This document shows positions 35,482 through 46,103 of a stretch of DNA of 64,000 nucleotides, piece after piece. Source of the DNA: Salaquimonas pukyongi (lineage in GTDB: Bacteria > Pseudomonadota > Alphaproteobacteria > Rhizobiales > Rhizobiaceae). The notes below the pieces were generated by a model. It did not search any database, was not told where the DNA came from, and saw only the letters and a program-made list of their open reading frames with translations. The translations under genes and the position numbers were made by a program. The stretch lies in assembly GCF_001953055.1 (NCBI RefSeq), contig NZ_CP019044.1:2604001-2668000 (forward strand), read 5' to 3'. Within the stretch, counting starts at the first letter, position 1. Every line of letters begins with the position of its first letter.

Positions 35482-36252
35482 TTATGCGTCGTCATCACCG
35501 GCCAGGGTTTCTTCCTCGGCTGAAGCCTGCGGTGACATCAACGCCTTGATCACATCGAGCTTCTCGAACTCGGTGTTCAGATCACTGATCCATTTGCGGA
35601 CATAGCCGCGCAGCACGAAGGAATAGTTCGCCTCACGGCCATTCGGCTTGCGGTTGTTGATGAAGTCGGTGAACGTAACCCCAGCCAGATCCACCTGCTC
35701 ATAGGCCATTTCGTTGAGCTTGGGTATTTCGATTTCGCGGGCATTTGAAAGGCCGGCGAAATATTTCTTGAACGTCTTCTCGTCCCACTCGAAGAAATTG
35801 GTTTCGTTGATGAAGTTGCGCGCAACGATGTAGGAAAGGCCCTTGGTATACTGAGCGATTTCACCCATCTCGTCGAGCGAGGCAATGGACGGGCCGACGA
35901 CGTGAAACAGCGCCATGTCGAAATCGCCACCGCGTGCTGCTTCCAGTACGCCGATATTCTCGAAGGTTTCGAGCGCCCGCGACATGCTGCCGGCTTTCAG
36001 ATCCACTACCGACACCTTCACCGCCGCTTCCTGCATGGTGTCGAGCACCTTCATCTGGTCGCGAACTTCCTCAAGATCGATGATCTCGGTGATGTTGGGG
36101 TAGAAGCGGTGCAGCGTACCGCGCGGGTTTTCCGTGTCGAAGGCACGCGCCAGCACGTTTTTGCGCGCCAGAAAATCCAGCAGGGCACGGGATGTTGTCG
36201 TCTTGCCGACGCCGCCCTTGTCCGCACCCACGAGAATAAGCAATGGTTTCAT
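35482..36252 (-). CDS. ParA/MinD-family P-loop ATPase
   Basis: 256 residues with the deviant Walker A LVGADKGGVGKTTTSRALL at about 7-25, RAFDTENPRGTLHRFYP after it, and VSVVDLKAGSM in place of Walker B. The C-terminal third has VLRGYVRKWISDLNTEF and an acidic tail. The deviant Walker A lysine supports a dimerising ATPase of the MinD/ParA type. No parB, centromere-like repeats or tad/pilus genes lie nearby, so plasmid or chromosome segregation is not supported. It leads an apparent three-gene operon with a second ATPase and the SAF protein. Confidence 0.8.
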   Translation of the reverse strand: MKPLLILVGADKGGVGKTTTSRALLDFLARKNVLARAFDTENPRGTLHRFYPNITEIIDLEEVRDQMKVLDTMQEAAVKVSVVDLKAGSMSRALETFENIGVLEAARGGDFDMALFHVVGPSIASLDEMGEIAQYTKGLSYIVARNFINETNFFEWDEKTFKKYFAGLSNAREIEIPKLNEMAYEQVDLAGVTFTDFINNRKPNGREANYSFVLRGYVRKWISDLNTEFEKLDVIKALMSPQASAEEETLAGDDDA

Positions 36253-36417
36253 GTTTCCACCTCACACCGTAGCGGCCCGCATATCACCGGCCACATATTC
36301 CAGCCCCTATGTTTCAGCCGCGCATATGTAAGCTATGCATATTTCGGCAATTTCCGCTTGCATGTCTATCCAAAGGCACGCCGACTGGCAACAATCGCCA
36401 TATATGGTTACCGGCCC

Positions 36418-38334
36418 TCAAGTCAGAAATTCGTGCTTTTCAAGATAATCGAGAATGACATCGGCGGCTTCCTCCGCAGTGTTTTCGACGGTATTGACCG
36501 CAATTTCCGCATTTTTCGGCGGCTCATAAGGGGAGTCGATGCCGGTGAAGTTCTTGATCTCCCCGGCCCGCGCTTTCTTGTAGAGACCTTTGACGTCCCG
36601 CTCCTCTGCCACCTCCAGGGGCGTGTCGACAAAAACTTCCACAAATTCACCTTCGGCCATCGCCATGCGCGCCATCTGGCGCTCGGACCTGAATGGCGAG
36701 ATGAAGGAAACAAGCGTGATCAGGCCCGCATCGGCCATAAGCTTTGCGACCTCCGTTACCCGGCGGATGTTCTCCACCCGGTCGGCATCGGTAAAGCCGA
36801 GATCCTTGTTGAGGCCGTGGCGAACATTGTCCCCATCGAGCAGATAGGTGTGCTTGCCCATTGCCGCCAGCTTCTTTTCAACCACATTGGCAATGGTGGA
36901 CTTGCCTGAACCCGACAACCCGGTAAACCAAAGCACGGCAGGTTTCTGGGTTTTCATCTGCGCCCGTGCAGTCTTGGAGACGTCGGTGGCCTGCCAGTGA
37001 ATGTTGGAGGACCGCCTGAGCGCAAACCGCAGCAGTCCCATGCCCACCGTCGCATTGGTCAGCCGGTCGATGAGAACGAAGCTGCCGGTATCCCGGTTTT
37101 CCTCGTAAGGGTCGAACACCAGCTTCTTGTCGATGGCGATGTTGCACTCGCCGATCTCGTTCAACTCCAGCTTGGTTGCCGGCAGTTTTTCGATCGTATT
37201 CACATTGATCTTGTATTTTGGCGCAGTGATCGTGGCACGCGCCGTCTGCGCGCCGCTCTTGATCGCATAGGTTCGTCCCGGCAGCATCGGCTCTTCCGAC
37301 ATCCACAGGATCGTTGCCTCGAACTGGTTTGCCGCCTGGGCCGGGCTTTGCGCCTCGCAGATCACATCGCCACGGGAAATGTCGATTTCATCCGACAGGC
37401 ACAGTGTCACCGACTGGCCGGCAATCGCCGCTTCAAGTTCTCCGTCATGGGTAACGATGGATTTGACCGTACTTACAATCGCCGACGGCAGCGCCCTGAT
37501 CTTGTCGCCAACGCGGACCGAACCGGACGAGACCTGGCCGCTGAAACCCCTGAAATCCAGATTGGGCCGGTTGACCCATTGTACCGGCATGCGGAACGGC
37601 TTTTTGATTTCCGCCGCCTGAACGGGAACGGCTTCAAGATGCGGCAGCAGTGCGGGGCCTTCATACCAGCCCATCTCGGCACTGGCCTCGACCACATTAT
37701 CGCCCTTCAGGGCGGACATCGGTATCGCGGTAATATCGAATGGCGCACCCCCGCCGCTGCCCAACTGCATTGCAAATGCCTTGTAGTCACCGACAATGCC
37801 GTCAAACACATCCTTGCTGTAATCAACCATGTCCATCTTGTTGACCGCCAGCACCACATTGGAAATACCCAGCAGCGAGACGATGTAGGAATGACGCCGG
37901 GTCTGGGTCAGTACGCCTTTGCGCGCATCGATCAGGATGACGGCAAGGTCTGCCGTTGAGGCCCCCGTTGCCATGTTTCTGGTATATTGCTCATGGCCCG
38001 GCGTGTCGGCGACAATGAACTTGCGCTTGTCGGTTGAAAAATACCGGTAGGCGACATCGATGGTGATGCCCTGTTCGCGCTCCGATGCCAGTCCGTCCAC
38101 CAGCAAGGCGAAATCCATCGCATCGCCCTGGGTACCCATTTTCTTCGAGTCGCTTTCAAGCGCCGTCAACTGGTCCTCGAAGATCATCTTTGATTCATAC
38201 AGCATGCGGCCGATCAGCGTCGACTTTCCATCGTCAACGCTTCCGCAGGTAATAAAGCGCAGCAGGGTCTTTTCCTCATGCGCCTTCAGATAGGCCTCGA
38301 TATCGCTGGCGATCAAATCAGACTTGTGGGCCAT
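36418..38334 (-). CDS. cysNC: Bifunctional sulfate adenylyltransferase subunit 1 / APS kinase CysNC
   Basis: 638 residues. The N-terminal GTPase half (CysN) has [15 protein letters not shown] near 32, the G3 motif [17 protein letters not shown], and NKMDMVDY. The C-terminal APS kinase half (CysC) has [19 protein letters not shown] near 445 and [15 protein letters not shown]. With CysD it activates sulfate to APS and then PAPS. The same fusion is known as NodQ in rhizobia. Its ATG shares one base with the cysD stop (TGATG). Confidence 0.95.
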   Translation of the reverse strand: MAHKSDLIASDIEAYLKAHEEKTLLRFITCGSVDDGKSTLIGRMLYESKMIFEDQLTALESDSKKMGTQGDAMDFALLVDGLASEREQGITIDVAYRYFSTDKRKFIVADTPGHEQYTRNMATGASTADLAVILIDARKGVLTQTRRHSYIVSLLGISNVVLAVNKMDMVDYSKDVFDGIVGDYKAFAMQLGSGGGAPFDITAIPMSALKGDNVVEASAEMGWYEGPALLPHLEAVPVQAAEIKKPFRMPVQWVNRPNLDFRGFSGQVSSGSVRVGDKIRALPSAIVSTVKSIVTHDGELEAAIAGQSVTLCLSDEIDISRGDVICEAQSPAQAANQFEATILWMSEEPMLPGRTYAIKSGAQTARATITAPKYKINVNTIEKLPATKLELNEIGECNIAIDKKLVFDPYEENRDTGSFVLIDRLTNATVGMGLLRFALRRSSNIHWQATDVSKTARAQMKTQKPAVLWFTGLSGSGKSTIANVVEKKLAAMGKHTYLLDGDNVRHGLNKDLGFTDADRVENIRRVTEVAKLMADAGLITLVSFISPFRSERQMARMAMAEGEFVEVFVDTPLEVAEERDVKGLYKKARAGEIKNFTGIDSPYEPPKNAEIAVNTVENTAEEAADVILDYLEKHEFLT

Positions 38335-39242
38335 CAGAAGTAGCCCTCCTGCTTCTTCTTTTCCATCGAAGCAGCCTGGTCATGATCGATTACCCGACCC
38401 TGGCGTTCAGAGGTGGTCGTCAGCAGCATTTCCTGGATGATCTCGGTAAGTGTTTGCGCTTCGCTCTCGATCGCTCCCGTCAGCGGGTAGCAGCCGAGCG
38501 TGCGGAAGCGCACCTTCTTCATCTGCGGTTTCTCGCCGGGCTTGAGGGGCATGCGCTCGTCATCGACCATGATCAGCGTGCCGTCACGCTCGACCACCGG
38601 CCGCTCGGCGGAAAAATAGAGCGGTACCAGCGGGATTTTCTCCAGGTGGATGTACTGCCAGATGTCGAGCTCGGTCCAGTTCGACAAGGGAAAGACGCGG
38701 ATCGATTCTCCCGGCGCCTTGCGCGTGTTGTAGATCTTCCACAATTCCGGCCGCTGGTTTTTCGGGTCCCAGCGATGGTCTGCACTGCGGAAGGAGAAAA
38801 TGCGTTCCTTGGCGCGGGATTTTTCCTCGTCCCGCCGGGCGCCGCCAAAGGCAACATCGAATTTGTGCTTGTCCAGCGCCTGCTTCAGCGCCTCGGTCTT
38901 CATGACATCGGTGTGGGTCGCCGAGCCGTGGCTGAAGGGGCCGATGCCCTGTTTTACGCCATCCTCATTGATGTGAACGATCAGCTTCAGGCCAAGCCTT
39001 GCCACGATATCGTCCCTGAAGTGGATCATCTCCTTGAATTTCCAGGTCGTATCCACATGCAAAAGCGGGAATGGAGGCTTGCCGGGATAAAACGCCTTCA
39101 TGGCAAGATGCAGCATGACGGCGCTGTCCTTGCCGATCGAATAAAGCATGACGGGATTTTCAGCCTCCGCCACCACTTCCCGCATGATGTGGATGCTCTC
39201 CGCTTCAAGTTTCTGCAGATGGGTCAGACGGTGGAATGACAT
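38334..39242 (-). CDS. cysD: Sulfate adenylyltransferase subunit 2 CysD
   Basis: PP-loop ATP sulfurylase subunit, 302 residues. The N-terminal part has [16 protein letters not shown], then [22 protein letters not shown] (PP-loop SxGKDS near 39), and [21 protein letters not shown]. Partner of the adjacent CysNC. No cysH, cysI or cysG-like gene is next to it in the window, so later sulfate reduction steps are elsewhere. The 188 bp upstream, before rpe, hold the promoter; nothing else is seen there. Confidence 0.96.
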   Translation of the reverse strand: MSFHRLTHLQKLEAESIHIMREVVAEAENPVMLYSIGKDSAVMLHLAMKAFYPGKPPFPLLHVDTTWKFKEMIHFRDDIVARLGLKLIVHINEDGVKQGIGPFSHGSATHTDVMKTEALKQALDKHKFDVAFGGARRDEEKSRAKERIFSFRSADHRWDPKNQRPELWKIYNTRKAPGESIRVFPLSNWTELDIWQYIHLEKIPLVPLYFSAERPVVERDGTLIMVDDERMPLKPGEKPQMKKVRFRTLGCYPLTGAIESEAQTLTEIIQEMLLTTTSERQGRVIDHDQAASMEKKKQEGYF

Positions 39243-39430
39243 GTTAAAAAGGCGGGAAACCTGAAAGGGATAACGGGGACGGTTTTGTCCTGCAGCAATA
39301 TGGCGTCACCAGCCGCAATGCAAGAAATCGGCGTTTCCCGCAAGCTTCATTTGGAACAAGGTGGTTCTTCGCAACGCCGCGGCAGTAAAACGGTTTTCCG
39401 TCAACCCGCCCAAATGGCCCGTCTGCAGAC

Positions 39431-40093
39431 TTATCCACCAGCCGCTTTGCGGATAGCCGAGATATTTGCGCGATAGGCATCCCTGGTTCCACCCTTGAAG
39501 ACGGCAGAACCGGCGACCAGCACATCTGCCCCCGCCTTTGCCACCAAGGGCGCGGTATCCGGAGTAACCCCGCCATCGATTTCAATGTGAATGGGACGCT
39601 CACCCACCATCGCCTTGATACGGGAAACCTTGTTCACCACGGACGGAATGAATTTCTGCCCGCCAAAGCCGGGATTGACAGTCATCAGCAGGATAAGGTC
39701 GAGCCGGTCGAGGACGTATTCGATAACGCTTTCGGGTGTCGACGGGTTGAGCGACACACCTGCCTTTTTGCCAAGGTCGCGGATTGCCTGCAGGGAACGG
39801 TCGAGATGCTTCGTTGCTTCGGCGTGCACGGTAATGATGTCACAGCCCGCATCGGCAAAGGCGGAAAGAAAGGGATCGGCCGGTTCGATCATCAAATGAC
39901 AGTCGAAGACCTTGTCCGTCCTGTCACGCACCGCCTTGATCACCGGCGGGCCAAACGTGATGTTGGGCACGAAATGACCGTCCATCACGTCGATGTGGAT
40001 CCAGTCGGCACCGGCTTCGACCACGTCCTCGATTTCTTCGCCAAGGCGCGAAAAGTCCGACGACAGAATGGAAGGAGCGATAAGGGTGGACAT
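39431..40093 (-). CDS. rpe: Ribulose-phosphate 3-epimerase
   Basis: Interconverts ribulose-5-phosphate and xylulose-5-phosphate. TIM barrel of 220 residues from ATG 40093, where GGAG lies 7 bp upstream; a second ATG at 40099 has poorer spacing, and the frame to 40144 is unsupported. Signatures: [46 protein letters not shown] and [13 protein letters not shown]. The metal and catalytic residues (HxD, D of EIDGG) are present. Confidence 0.95.
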   Translation of the reverse strand: MSTLIAPSILSSDFSRLGEEIEDVVEAGADWIHIDVMDGHFVPNITFGPPVIKAVRDRTDKVFDCHLMIEPADPFLSAFADAGCDIITVHAEATKHLDRSLQAIRDLGKKAGVSLNPSTPESVIEYVLDRLDLILLMTVNPGFGGQKFIPSVVNKVSRIKAMVGERPIHIEIDGGVTPDTAPLVAKAGADVLVAGSAVFKGGTRDAYRANISAIRKAAGG

Positions 40094-40205
40094 TGACATA
40101 CTCCGATATCGGTGGCGCCAGCAGTGCCGGAAGGATTGCCGCACCGCTTAAATCACGTTCACCCATTGTGCAAGCAGGGACGGCTCGCCAATGCCTGCAT
40201 GGTCC

Positions 40206-41330
40206 TCAGCCTGAAGTCTTGCCGGTCAGGGTGTCGATTTCAGTACCCGACAGCCCTGCTTCCTGAAGCACTGTAGCCGTATCGGCACCAGGCATTGCCG
40301 CATCTGCGGGTTCGCGCGCCGGTGTCCTTGAAAATCTGGGCGAAGGAGCAGCCTGCACAACGCCGCCAGGGTCTGCAAAGACACAGCGCGCCATGTTGTG
40401 GGGGTGGCCGGGCGCCTCACTGGCCGTCAGCACCGGCGCGACACAGGCATCGCTGCCGTCAAAAAGCGCTGACCATTCATCCCGGGTCCGGGTTTTAAAC
40501 AGCGCTTCGTATCGGGCATGTTTCTCAGGCCACGTGGCGGCATCATATTGCGAGGCGCAATCGCTTGCCTCAACGCCTGCGATGCGTACGAATTCAGCGA
40601 AGAATTGCGGTTCCAGCGCCCCCAGTGACACATGCTTGCCGTCGCTCGTTTCATAGCAGCGATAGAACGGCGCCCCGCCATCAAGCAGATTGGACTGGCG
40701 TTCCTCCCGCCACTGGCCGTGATGTATCATTGTTTGAATGAGCCCGGTCAGCAGCGGCGCACAATCCGACATCGCCACATCAATCACCTGGCCTTTCTTT
40801 GAGCTCCCCCGCTCATGAAGCGCTGCCAGCACGCCGAACAGCAGGAACATCGTGCCGCCGGCATAATCGGCGGCCAGGTTGAGCGGCGGGATGGGCGGCC
40901 TGTCCTTCAGTCCGATGGCAGCCAGCACACCGGTAATCGACAGGTAATTGATGTCGTGCCCGGCCGTGTGGGCCAGCGGCCCGTCCTGTCCCCAGCCGGT
41001 CATCCGCCCGTAGATCAGGCCCGGATTGCGGCCATGGCACTCCTGCGGCCCCAGTCCCAGCCGCTCCATCACGCCGGGCCTGAACCCCTCGATCAGAATG
41101 TCAGCATCGGCGATGATCTTCAGCAGCGCTTCGACGGCCTCGGGCTGTTTGAGATCGAGCGCAACCGAGCGCTTCGAACGGCGGTTTATGTCGGCTGAAT
41201 CCCCCTTGCTGCCCTTGCGGTCGACAACAATGACATCGGCTCCCATGTCGGCAAGCAACTGGCCGGCCAGGGGACAAGGTCCCAGCCCTGCCATTTCGAT
41301 GATCTTCAACCCTGCGAGCGGTCCCGCCAT
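40206..41330 (-). CDS. CaiB/BaiF-family CoA transferase, possible alpha-methylacyl-CoA racemase
   Basis: 374 residues from ATG 41330 (GGGAG upstream; a longer frame starts at 41354). N-terminal LAGLKIIEMAGLGPCPLAGQLLADMGADVI and then IYGRMTGWGQDGPLAHTAGHDINYLSITG contain the racemase-type His-Asp pair (GHDINY), closer to alpha-methylacyl-CoA racemase than to classical CaiB. KRSVALDLKQPEAVEAL marks the family. It would epimerise 2-methylacyl-CoA in branched-chain or sterol side-chain degradation. No related catabolic gene is adjacent. Confidence 0.87.
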   Translation of the reverse strand: MAGPLAGLKIIEMAGLGPCPLAGQLLADMGADVIVVDRKGSKGDSADINRRSKRSVALDLKQPEAVEALLKIIADADILIEGFRPGVMERLGLGPQECHGRNPGLIYGRMTGWGQDGPLAHTAGHDINYLSITGVLAAIGLKDRPPIPPLNLAADYAGGTMFLLFGVLAALHERGSSKKGQVIDVAMSDCAPLLTGLIQTMIHHGQWREERQSNLLDGGAPFYRCYETSDGKHVSLGALEPQFFAEFVRIAGVEASDCASQYDAATWPEKHARYEALFKTRTRDEWSALFDGSDACVAPVLTASEAPGHPHNMARCVFADPGGVVQAAPSPRFSRTPAREPADAAMPGADTATVLQEAGLSGTEIDTLTGKTSG

Positions 41331-41354
41331 GCCGTGCTCCCGAAATTGATCCAC

Positions 41355-41737
41355 CCGGCCTTATCTGCCTGCACAAAGGCGGCATGGCAACCGGGCGAAA
41401 CTGACATGGAGGGCGAATGCCGAAGCTGAGCAGCGCCAGAATAACCAAACGGGGCGTTAATGACCTGAAACCCGGAAACACGATCTGGGTCAGCCAGACC
41501 CAGGGTTTGGGGTAAGGGCAACTGGAAATTTGAAATCCTGTTTCCTGAAGCCCTGTCTTTCCTCCATGATGGCGCCATGGGCACCTTCAAGACACTGAAA
41601 AAACGCTCGATTGCACTTGGCCCTCCTGTCACTGTTCTGGTCGGCCCGGACGGCTGCATCCCCGGCAGGTGAACAGCCCGGCTGAATGAACGCGTGAGGA
41701 CACGAAACCGCTGATCAGGGCTGCAACCGGATCGTGA
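41355..41737. other. Intergenic region without a recognisable gene
   Basis: 383 bp between the CoA-transferase start and the end of the large secreted-protein gene. Short frames here show no family motif and none has a convincing ribosome site. It must hold the promoter of the CoA transferase, but I see no clear terminator for the 1118-residue gene. Confidence 0.4.
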
Positions 41738-44700
41738 TTACAGATCGAAATCCGCAAGCACGATCGTCGTATCGTTGAACTGGAGATTTTCGAAGTCATA
41801 GAGAATGTCGTGATCTCCCCCGTCCGTCCAGACAACCACGCCTAGCGTATCTTGGGTTGCATCAAAGCCGTAATCTGCGGAATTGCCATCGATAACAAAT
41901 GTATCGTCCGCACTCTGGCCGGTCAGAAACTGGGTGACGCCGGGAACATCGGAATAGACATTGCCGGTTTGAACCAGCGGAATCGTAATGTCGTTGAAGC
42001 GGATTGCTTCGAAATTGGTCAGGATATCGTGGCTTCCAGCCCCCCAAACGACTATCCCCGTGCCGTCCTGGGTGGTGTCCCAGCCAAACCCGGCGGCAGG
42101 AGCATCGATTACGAAAATGTCGTTTTCCGTGGTGCCCGTTAGATATTGGGTCACACCGGGCACGTTCTGATACAGGGTCTCGCCGGTCCCGGCGCCAACT
42201 GTCAGTACGAAGTCGTCACTGGCCGCAAGTCCACCGCTATCCGTTGCGGTTACCCGGATATCGACCGCTCCCGTGTCCCCAGCGCCCGGAGTTCCCGAAA
42301 ACGCGCCGGTTGCCGGGTTGAAACTCAGCCAAGCGGGGAGGGCGCTGCCATCGGCCTGACTTGCTGACAGTGTCAGACTTGCATCATCAGCATCGGTGAA
42401 TGTGCCTGCCGGCAGCAAGAAGGAATAGGCGCTGCCTTCCTGTGCGGATTGATCGGCAACCGGACTTGCCACGACCGGAGCATCGTTCACCGCGGTGGTT
42501 GTCAGATCGAAATTGTCGCTTGCAAAAAGTCCGCCGGGATCTGTTGCGGTTACGCGCAGATTTTCCGTACCCACTTCGGGATCATCCGGTGTGCCCGACA
42601 GGGTGCGGCTGGCCGCGTCGAACGAGAGCCACGCCGCAAGTGCACTTCCGTCCGCGTTGGTTACCGAATAGGTGAGCGCATCACCATTGGGATCGCTGAA
42701 CGTGTTGGCGGGAATCGTATAGCTGAACGGGGCCTCTTCGGTCGTGGTCAGATCGGCAATCGGATTATCCAATACCGGCGCGTCCGGCTCCGGCTCGCCT
42801 TCAAGCACAGTGATCAGGAAACTGTCGCTGGAAGTCTGGCCGATGGAGTCCGTTGCGCTCACGGTTACGATCAGCATCCCGGCATCGCCATTGGTTGGTG
42901 AACCGGTAAAGGTTCCTGTTTGCGGATCGAAACCCAGCCAGCCCGGCAACGCGCTGCCGTCCCATTGCGTTGCTGAACGTGTGAATGCATCATCATCGAC
43001 AAACATGTCTGCTGGCAACGCATAGGTGAATGCTTCACCGCCCGTCGCAATCTGTCGTACTGCGGGATTGGTCAGCACCGGGGCTGAATTCGGCTCGGCC
43101 ACCTGAAGCTGGAACACGTCAGCGGCACTAAGGCCCTCAGGATCGAAAGCCGCAACCGAGATGGCGAAACTTCCCTGATCGGCCAATCCCGGCGTACCGG
43201 AAAATGCGCCCGTCGTGCCATCGAAGGAAAGCCAGGCCGGCAGTGCCGAACCGTCGCTCAGTGCCGCTGTGTATTGAAGCGTGTCGCTATCGGGGTCGAC
43301 AAAGGCATTTGCCGGAACCTGAAAGCCGAAATCATCACCAGTGGTGGCAATCTGCGCTTCAATCGGATTTGTAACGAAGGGCGCTGAGTTTGCCGGATTT
43401 GGATCGACAATCTCAATACGATCGACGGAACCGGAATAATGCACGCCATACATGTAACCGTCCGGCCCCTGAACGAAATTGACGTAGAAATCGCTTGGAC
43501 CCAGGGTTGTGACATAGTTCAATTGGGTACGGTCATTGATATCGACGGAAAACAGATCTCTGTCGACAATATCCAGGAAGAAATAATCGTCCTCAAACAG
43601 GTTCGGGTACTGGTCTCCGGTGTAAACGCTGCTCGAGCCTACGATTGCATCCATGGAGTAACCCGGATCCGCTTCCAGATGCGAGAAAGCACGATATGCA
43701 GCGGTGATGTCGATATCGTCACTATCCACCGCCGTGTAGAAGGCTGCCGCGTTCGGCAGGTTTTCGTAAACCGGTGTTCTTTCGAGAATGCCGCTGTCGC
43801 CGCCCTCAAAGTACGGCCATCCGAAATTCGCTCCTGCCGCTCCCTGGTTGATCTCCTCGGAAGAAAACCACCCGGTCTCGCTGATGAACAGGCGGCCATC
43901 TTCAGCAAAGGTGATCACATAGGGATTACGCAATCCCATCTGGAAGACTTTTGAGGAATTAAGTGACAGATCATCGCCTGGCTGCACGAACGGATTGTCC
44001 GCCAGGCCGTCGCCGGTAAGCGGATCCACCCGCAGAATTTTTCCTGCCAGTGCATCAACCGATTGCACCGAATCCGCACGCGCGTCGGCGAAGTCAAAGG
44101 ACACGCCATCCCCGGTGGAAATGTACAATGCGCCATCGGGGCCAAACGCCAGGGCACCGCCCGCATGGGACTGGCTATCCACCTTGATGTAGTCCTGCTT
44201 GTATTCGCCGGTCACCGGGTCCACATCGGATGCCGGTTCGTTCTCATGTTGAACTTGGGTGTAATTCAACGCGCCATTGCCGGCGATATCGGACAAGGAT
44301 TGCCCAGCGCCACCGACCAGAATTGTCTTGGTGGTTTCGTCAATGACCGGCTGGGCGCCGCTGGTGTCCATTTCGTAGCGGACCACATGGGCGTACCGGT
44401 TACCCGATCCGTTCAGCCCGGCATTTCCGCTCGCGCCATCGCTCTCCGGCGGATCGACTACGTGAAACAGATAGATGTAGGGATTGTTGTCGAAGTCGGG
44501 ATGAATGGCGATATCCATCAATCCGCGATCGGCATTGTGATTGGTCTGTAGCGAAATATCCAGCAGGGTCGCCTCAACCGATCCGGTCTGGGTATCGACC
44601 AGCTTGATCCGTCCCCCTTGCTCTGCAACCAGTGCCTGATTTGCGCTACCAGGCAGCCACTCCATGTTCAACGGACTGGACAGGTCGGTGACAATGCTTT

Positions 44701-45094
44701 GGGTAGTCACATCGAAATCGCTGACCTGTGGCGGGTCGACGGGGTCGGTGACGGGGTTTTCGTCGTCCAGTATCCGGATATTTGCGGTTCGCGGAAACAG
44801 CAGCGCGCCGCTTGATACGCTGATCAGGGAGAAATTGAAATTCTCTGTTGGCTCCGAAAGCGCATCATCGACAATGGAAACAACGATGGTTGCCTGGTTC
44901 ACTCCGGCTGGTATCGTTACCGATCCATCGGCATCGAGAAAATCGAGTGCCTGGGACGCGCTATCGGGATTGGTCGCATACTGTACAGTGACCGGCCCGC
45001 TCAAATCGCCGGTGCGCTCAATGGTAACGGTTAGCGTACCTTCCTGTTCATTGACTGCATATGAACTGGAACCTAGAAATATCGATCCGGTCAT
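41738..45094 (-). CDS. Large secreted mosaic protein: Calx-beta, glucose/sorbosone dehydrogenase domain, four Ig-like repeats
   Basis: 1118 residues from ATG 45094 (GGGAG upstream). Residues 1-115 form a Calx-beta domain (VNEQEGTLTVTIERTGD). Residues about 135-565 form a six-bladed glucose/sorbosone-dehydrogenase domain (LNMEWLPGSANQALVAEQGG, DRGLMDIAIHPDF, SHAGGALAFGPDGALYISTGDG, GLRNPYVITFAEDGRLFISE). Residues 575-960 hold four He_PIG-type repeats, each with DGSALPAWLSFD...TGAFSGTP. Residues 960-1118 hold two 75-residue repeats (VPGVTQYLTG...NDIFVIDA...HDILTNFEAI). No N-terminal signal peptide; the C-terminal repeats suggest type I secretion, though no transporter is adjacent. Likely a PQQ-dependent or catalytically silent surface lectin-like enzyme. 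Confidence 0.85.
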   Translation of the reverse strand: MTGSIFLGSSSYAVNEQEGTLTVTIERTGDLSGPVTVQYATNPDSASQALDFLDADGSVTIPAGVNQATIVVSIVDDALSEPTENFNFSLISVSSGALLFPRTANIRILDDENPVTDPVDPPQVSDFDVTTQSIVTDLSSPLNMEWLPGSANQALVAEQGGRIKLVDTQTGSVEATLLDISLQTNHNADRGLMDIAIHPDFDNNPYIYLFHVVDPPESDGASGNAGLNGSGNRYAHVVRYEMDTSGAQPVIDETTKTILVGGAGQSLSDIAGNGALNYTQVQHENEPASDVDPVTGEYKQDYIKVDSQSHAGGALAFGPDGALYISTGDGVSFDFADARADSVQSVDALAGKILRVDPLTGDGLADNPFVQPGDDLSLNSSKVFQMGLRNPYVITFAEDGRLFISETGWFSSEEINQGAAGANFGWPYFEGGDSGILERTPVYENLPNAAAFYTAVDSDDIDITAAYRAFSHLEADPGYSMDAIVGSSSVYTGDQYPNLFEDDYFFLDIVDRDLFSVDINDRTQLNYVTTLGPSDFYVNFVQGPDGYMYGVHYSGSVDRIEIVDPNPANSAPFVTNPIEAQIATTGDDFGFQVPANAFVDPDSDTLQYTAALSDGSALPAWLSFDGTTGAFSGTPGLADQGSFAISVAAFDPEGLSAADVFQLQVAEPNSAPVLTNPAVRQIATGGEAFTYALPADMFVDDDAFTRSATQWDGSALPGWLGFDPQTGTFTGSPTNGDAGMLIVTVSATDSIGQTSSDSFLITVLEGEPEPDAPVLDNPIADLTTTEEAPFSYTIPANTFSDPNGDALTYSVTNADGSALAAWLSFDAASRTLSGTPDDPEVGTENLRVTATDPGGLFASDNFDLTTTAVNDAPVVASPVADQSAQEGSAYSFLLPAGTFTDADDASLTLSASQADGSALPAWLSFNPATGAFSGTPGAGDTGAVDIRVTATDSGGLAASDDFVLTVGAGTGETLYQNVPGVTQYLTGTTENDIFVIDAPAAGFGWDTTQDGTGIVVWGAGSHDILTNFEAIRFNDITIPLVQTGNVYSDVPGVTQFLTGQSADDTFVIDGNSADYGFDATQDTLGVVVWTDGGDHDILYDFENLQFNDTTIVLADFDL

Positions 45095-45765
45095 CTTCCA
45101 CTCCCACTTGCCTGAACTCCTCTTGCTCCATGCCGCCCATAATTCCCCAAAGCCTTTCTGTGGCGTGGAATTAAAAAGAACAATTCGGTACAGCTTAGAA
45201 GAACAGATGCAGATTGTAGACAAGCAATGCTGGTATCACTCGCGTAATCTATTATTTACCTTAATTATTGAGGTTTACCGGAACAATACCGCCATGAATT
45301 CAACGATGGATAATTGACGATAATCTGCGCAATGGGGTGTCATGGCTGGCTGGAAAAGAGCGAAATTTTGCAATCAGCCCTCCTTGATCGCGTGTTGGCG
45401 CGTGGCGGATGCACATTGTCTTGTCGGCCGTCGCGACGGTCTCACCATATTTGCCGGTGACTTCGACCAGCCAAAATGGGGCGCGTCCTATGTCCGGTCC
45501 AGGCGGCCAGCCGTAACTCAACACCAGCTTCCCAAGCTTACAACATAAAATATGTAAGCCACAAAGCAGGCCGAGAGCTTCAGGGAAGCGTTCCTGGAAC
45601 GTGTGTGAGGCTGCAGACCGCCAGCATTTGATGGCCATGCGGCGCCTTCAGGCGTTAGAAATCCTGATTTTTTGTGCCAAAGCTATCGCCGATCTGTGCC
45701 AAAGGCGCCGCCGCGCCACACTGACACGGATTTGTCCGTAAAATCAATGGCTTATTTGGGGGGAT
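45095..45765. other. AT-richer intergenic region with an inverted repeat, no recognised gene
   Basis: 671 bp between the secreted-protein gene and tRNA-Met. The left 200 bp are AT-rich and would hold that gene's promoter. GCTTACA (45536-45542) and TGTAAGC (45553-45559) form an inverted repeat around an AT-rich loop. A minus-strand frame of 112 codons at 45300-45638 has no recognised motif and no good ribosome site, and may be a decayed gene. TGTGCCAAAG occurs twice at about 45674-45706. Confidence 0.4.
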
Positions 45766-45842
45766 TGGTAGCGGAGGAGAGATTCGAACTCCCGACACAA
45801 GGATTATGATTCCTCTGCTCTAACCTACTGAGCTACTCCGCC
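45766..45842 (-). tRNA. tRNA-Met (CAT anticodon), elongator type
   Basis: The minus strand reads GGCGGAGTAGCTCAGTAGG at the 5' end, an anticodon arm with loop ATCATAA (anticodon CAT), TCGGGAGTTCGAATCTC in the T arm and CTCCGCTACCA at the 3' end, so CCA is encoded. The acceptor stem has a G-T first pair followed by six Watson-Crick pairs. It lacks the three G-C pairs next to the anticodon loop that mark initiator tRNA, so it is the elongator form (tRNA-Ile with a modified CAT is less likely). Confidence 0.93.
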
Positions 45843-46103
45843 ATCAGGCCGTTTGATCCGGAAACCGGCACCCTGAACATCGGGCCCAAAACACTGGCCC
45901 CAAACACTGGCACCGATAACCTGCGGAAAGCACAGGGTTACGAAAGCCACATGTCCGGATGGGTGCGCGGGCAAAGCCCGGCAAACGCCCGCGCATATAA
46001 AAAACCGCCCCCTGCCCTGTCAAGCGTTTCAACACTTCGCGAAGCAGACCATTTCTCTTTTCTGAAGACCGTTTCGGGGACAAGCAGAAGCTTTGGATAC
46101 GGA

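Noticed and set aside
35482-36252. Chromosome or plasmid partition gene parA
   Set aside because: No parB partner or centromere-like repeats are near, and the neighbours are metabolic genes.
45300-45638. A 112-codon minus-strand gene upstream of tRNA-Met
   Set aside because: No motif, no convincing ribosome site; kept only as part of the intergenic description.
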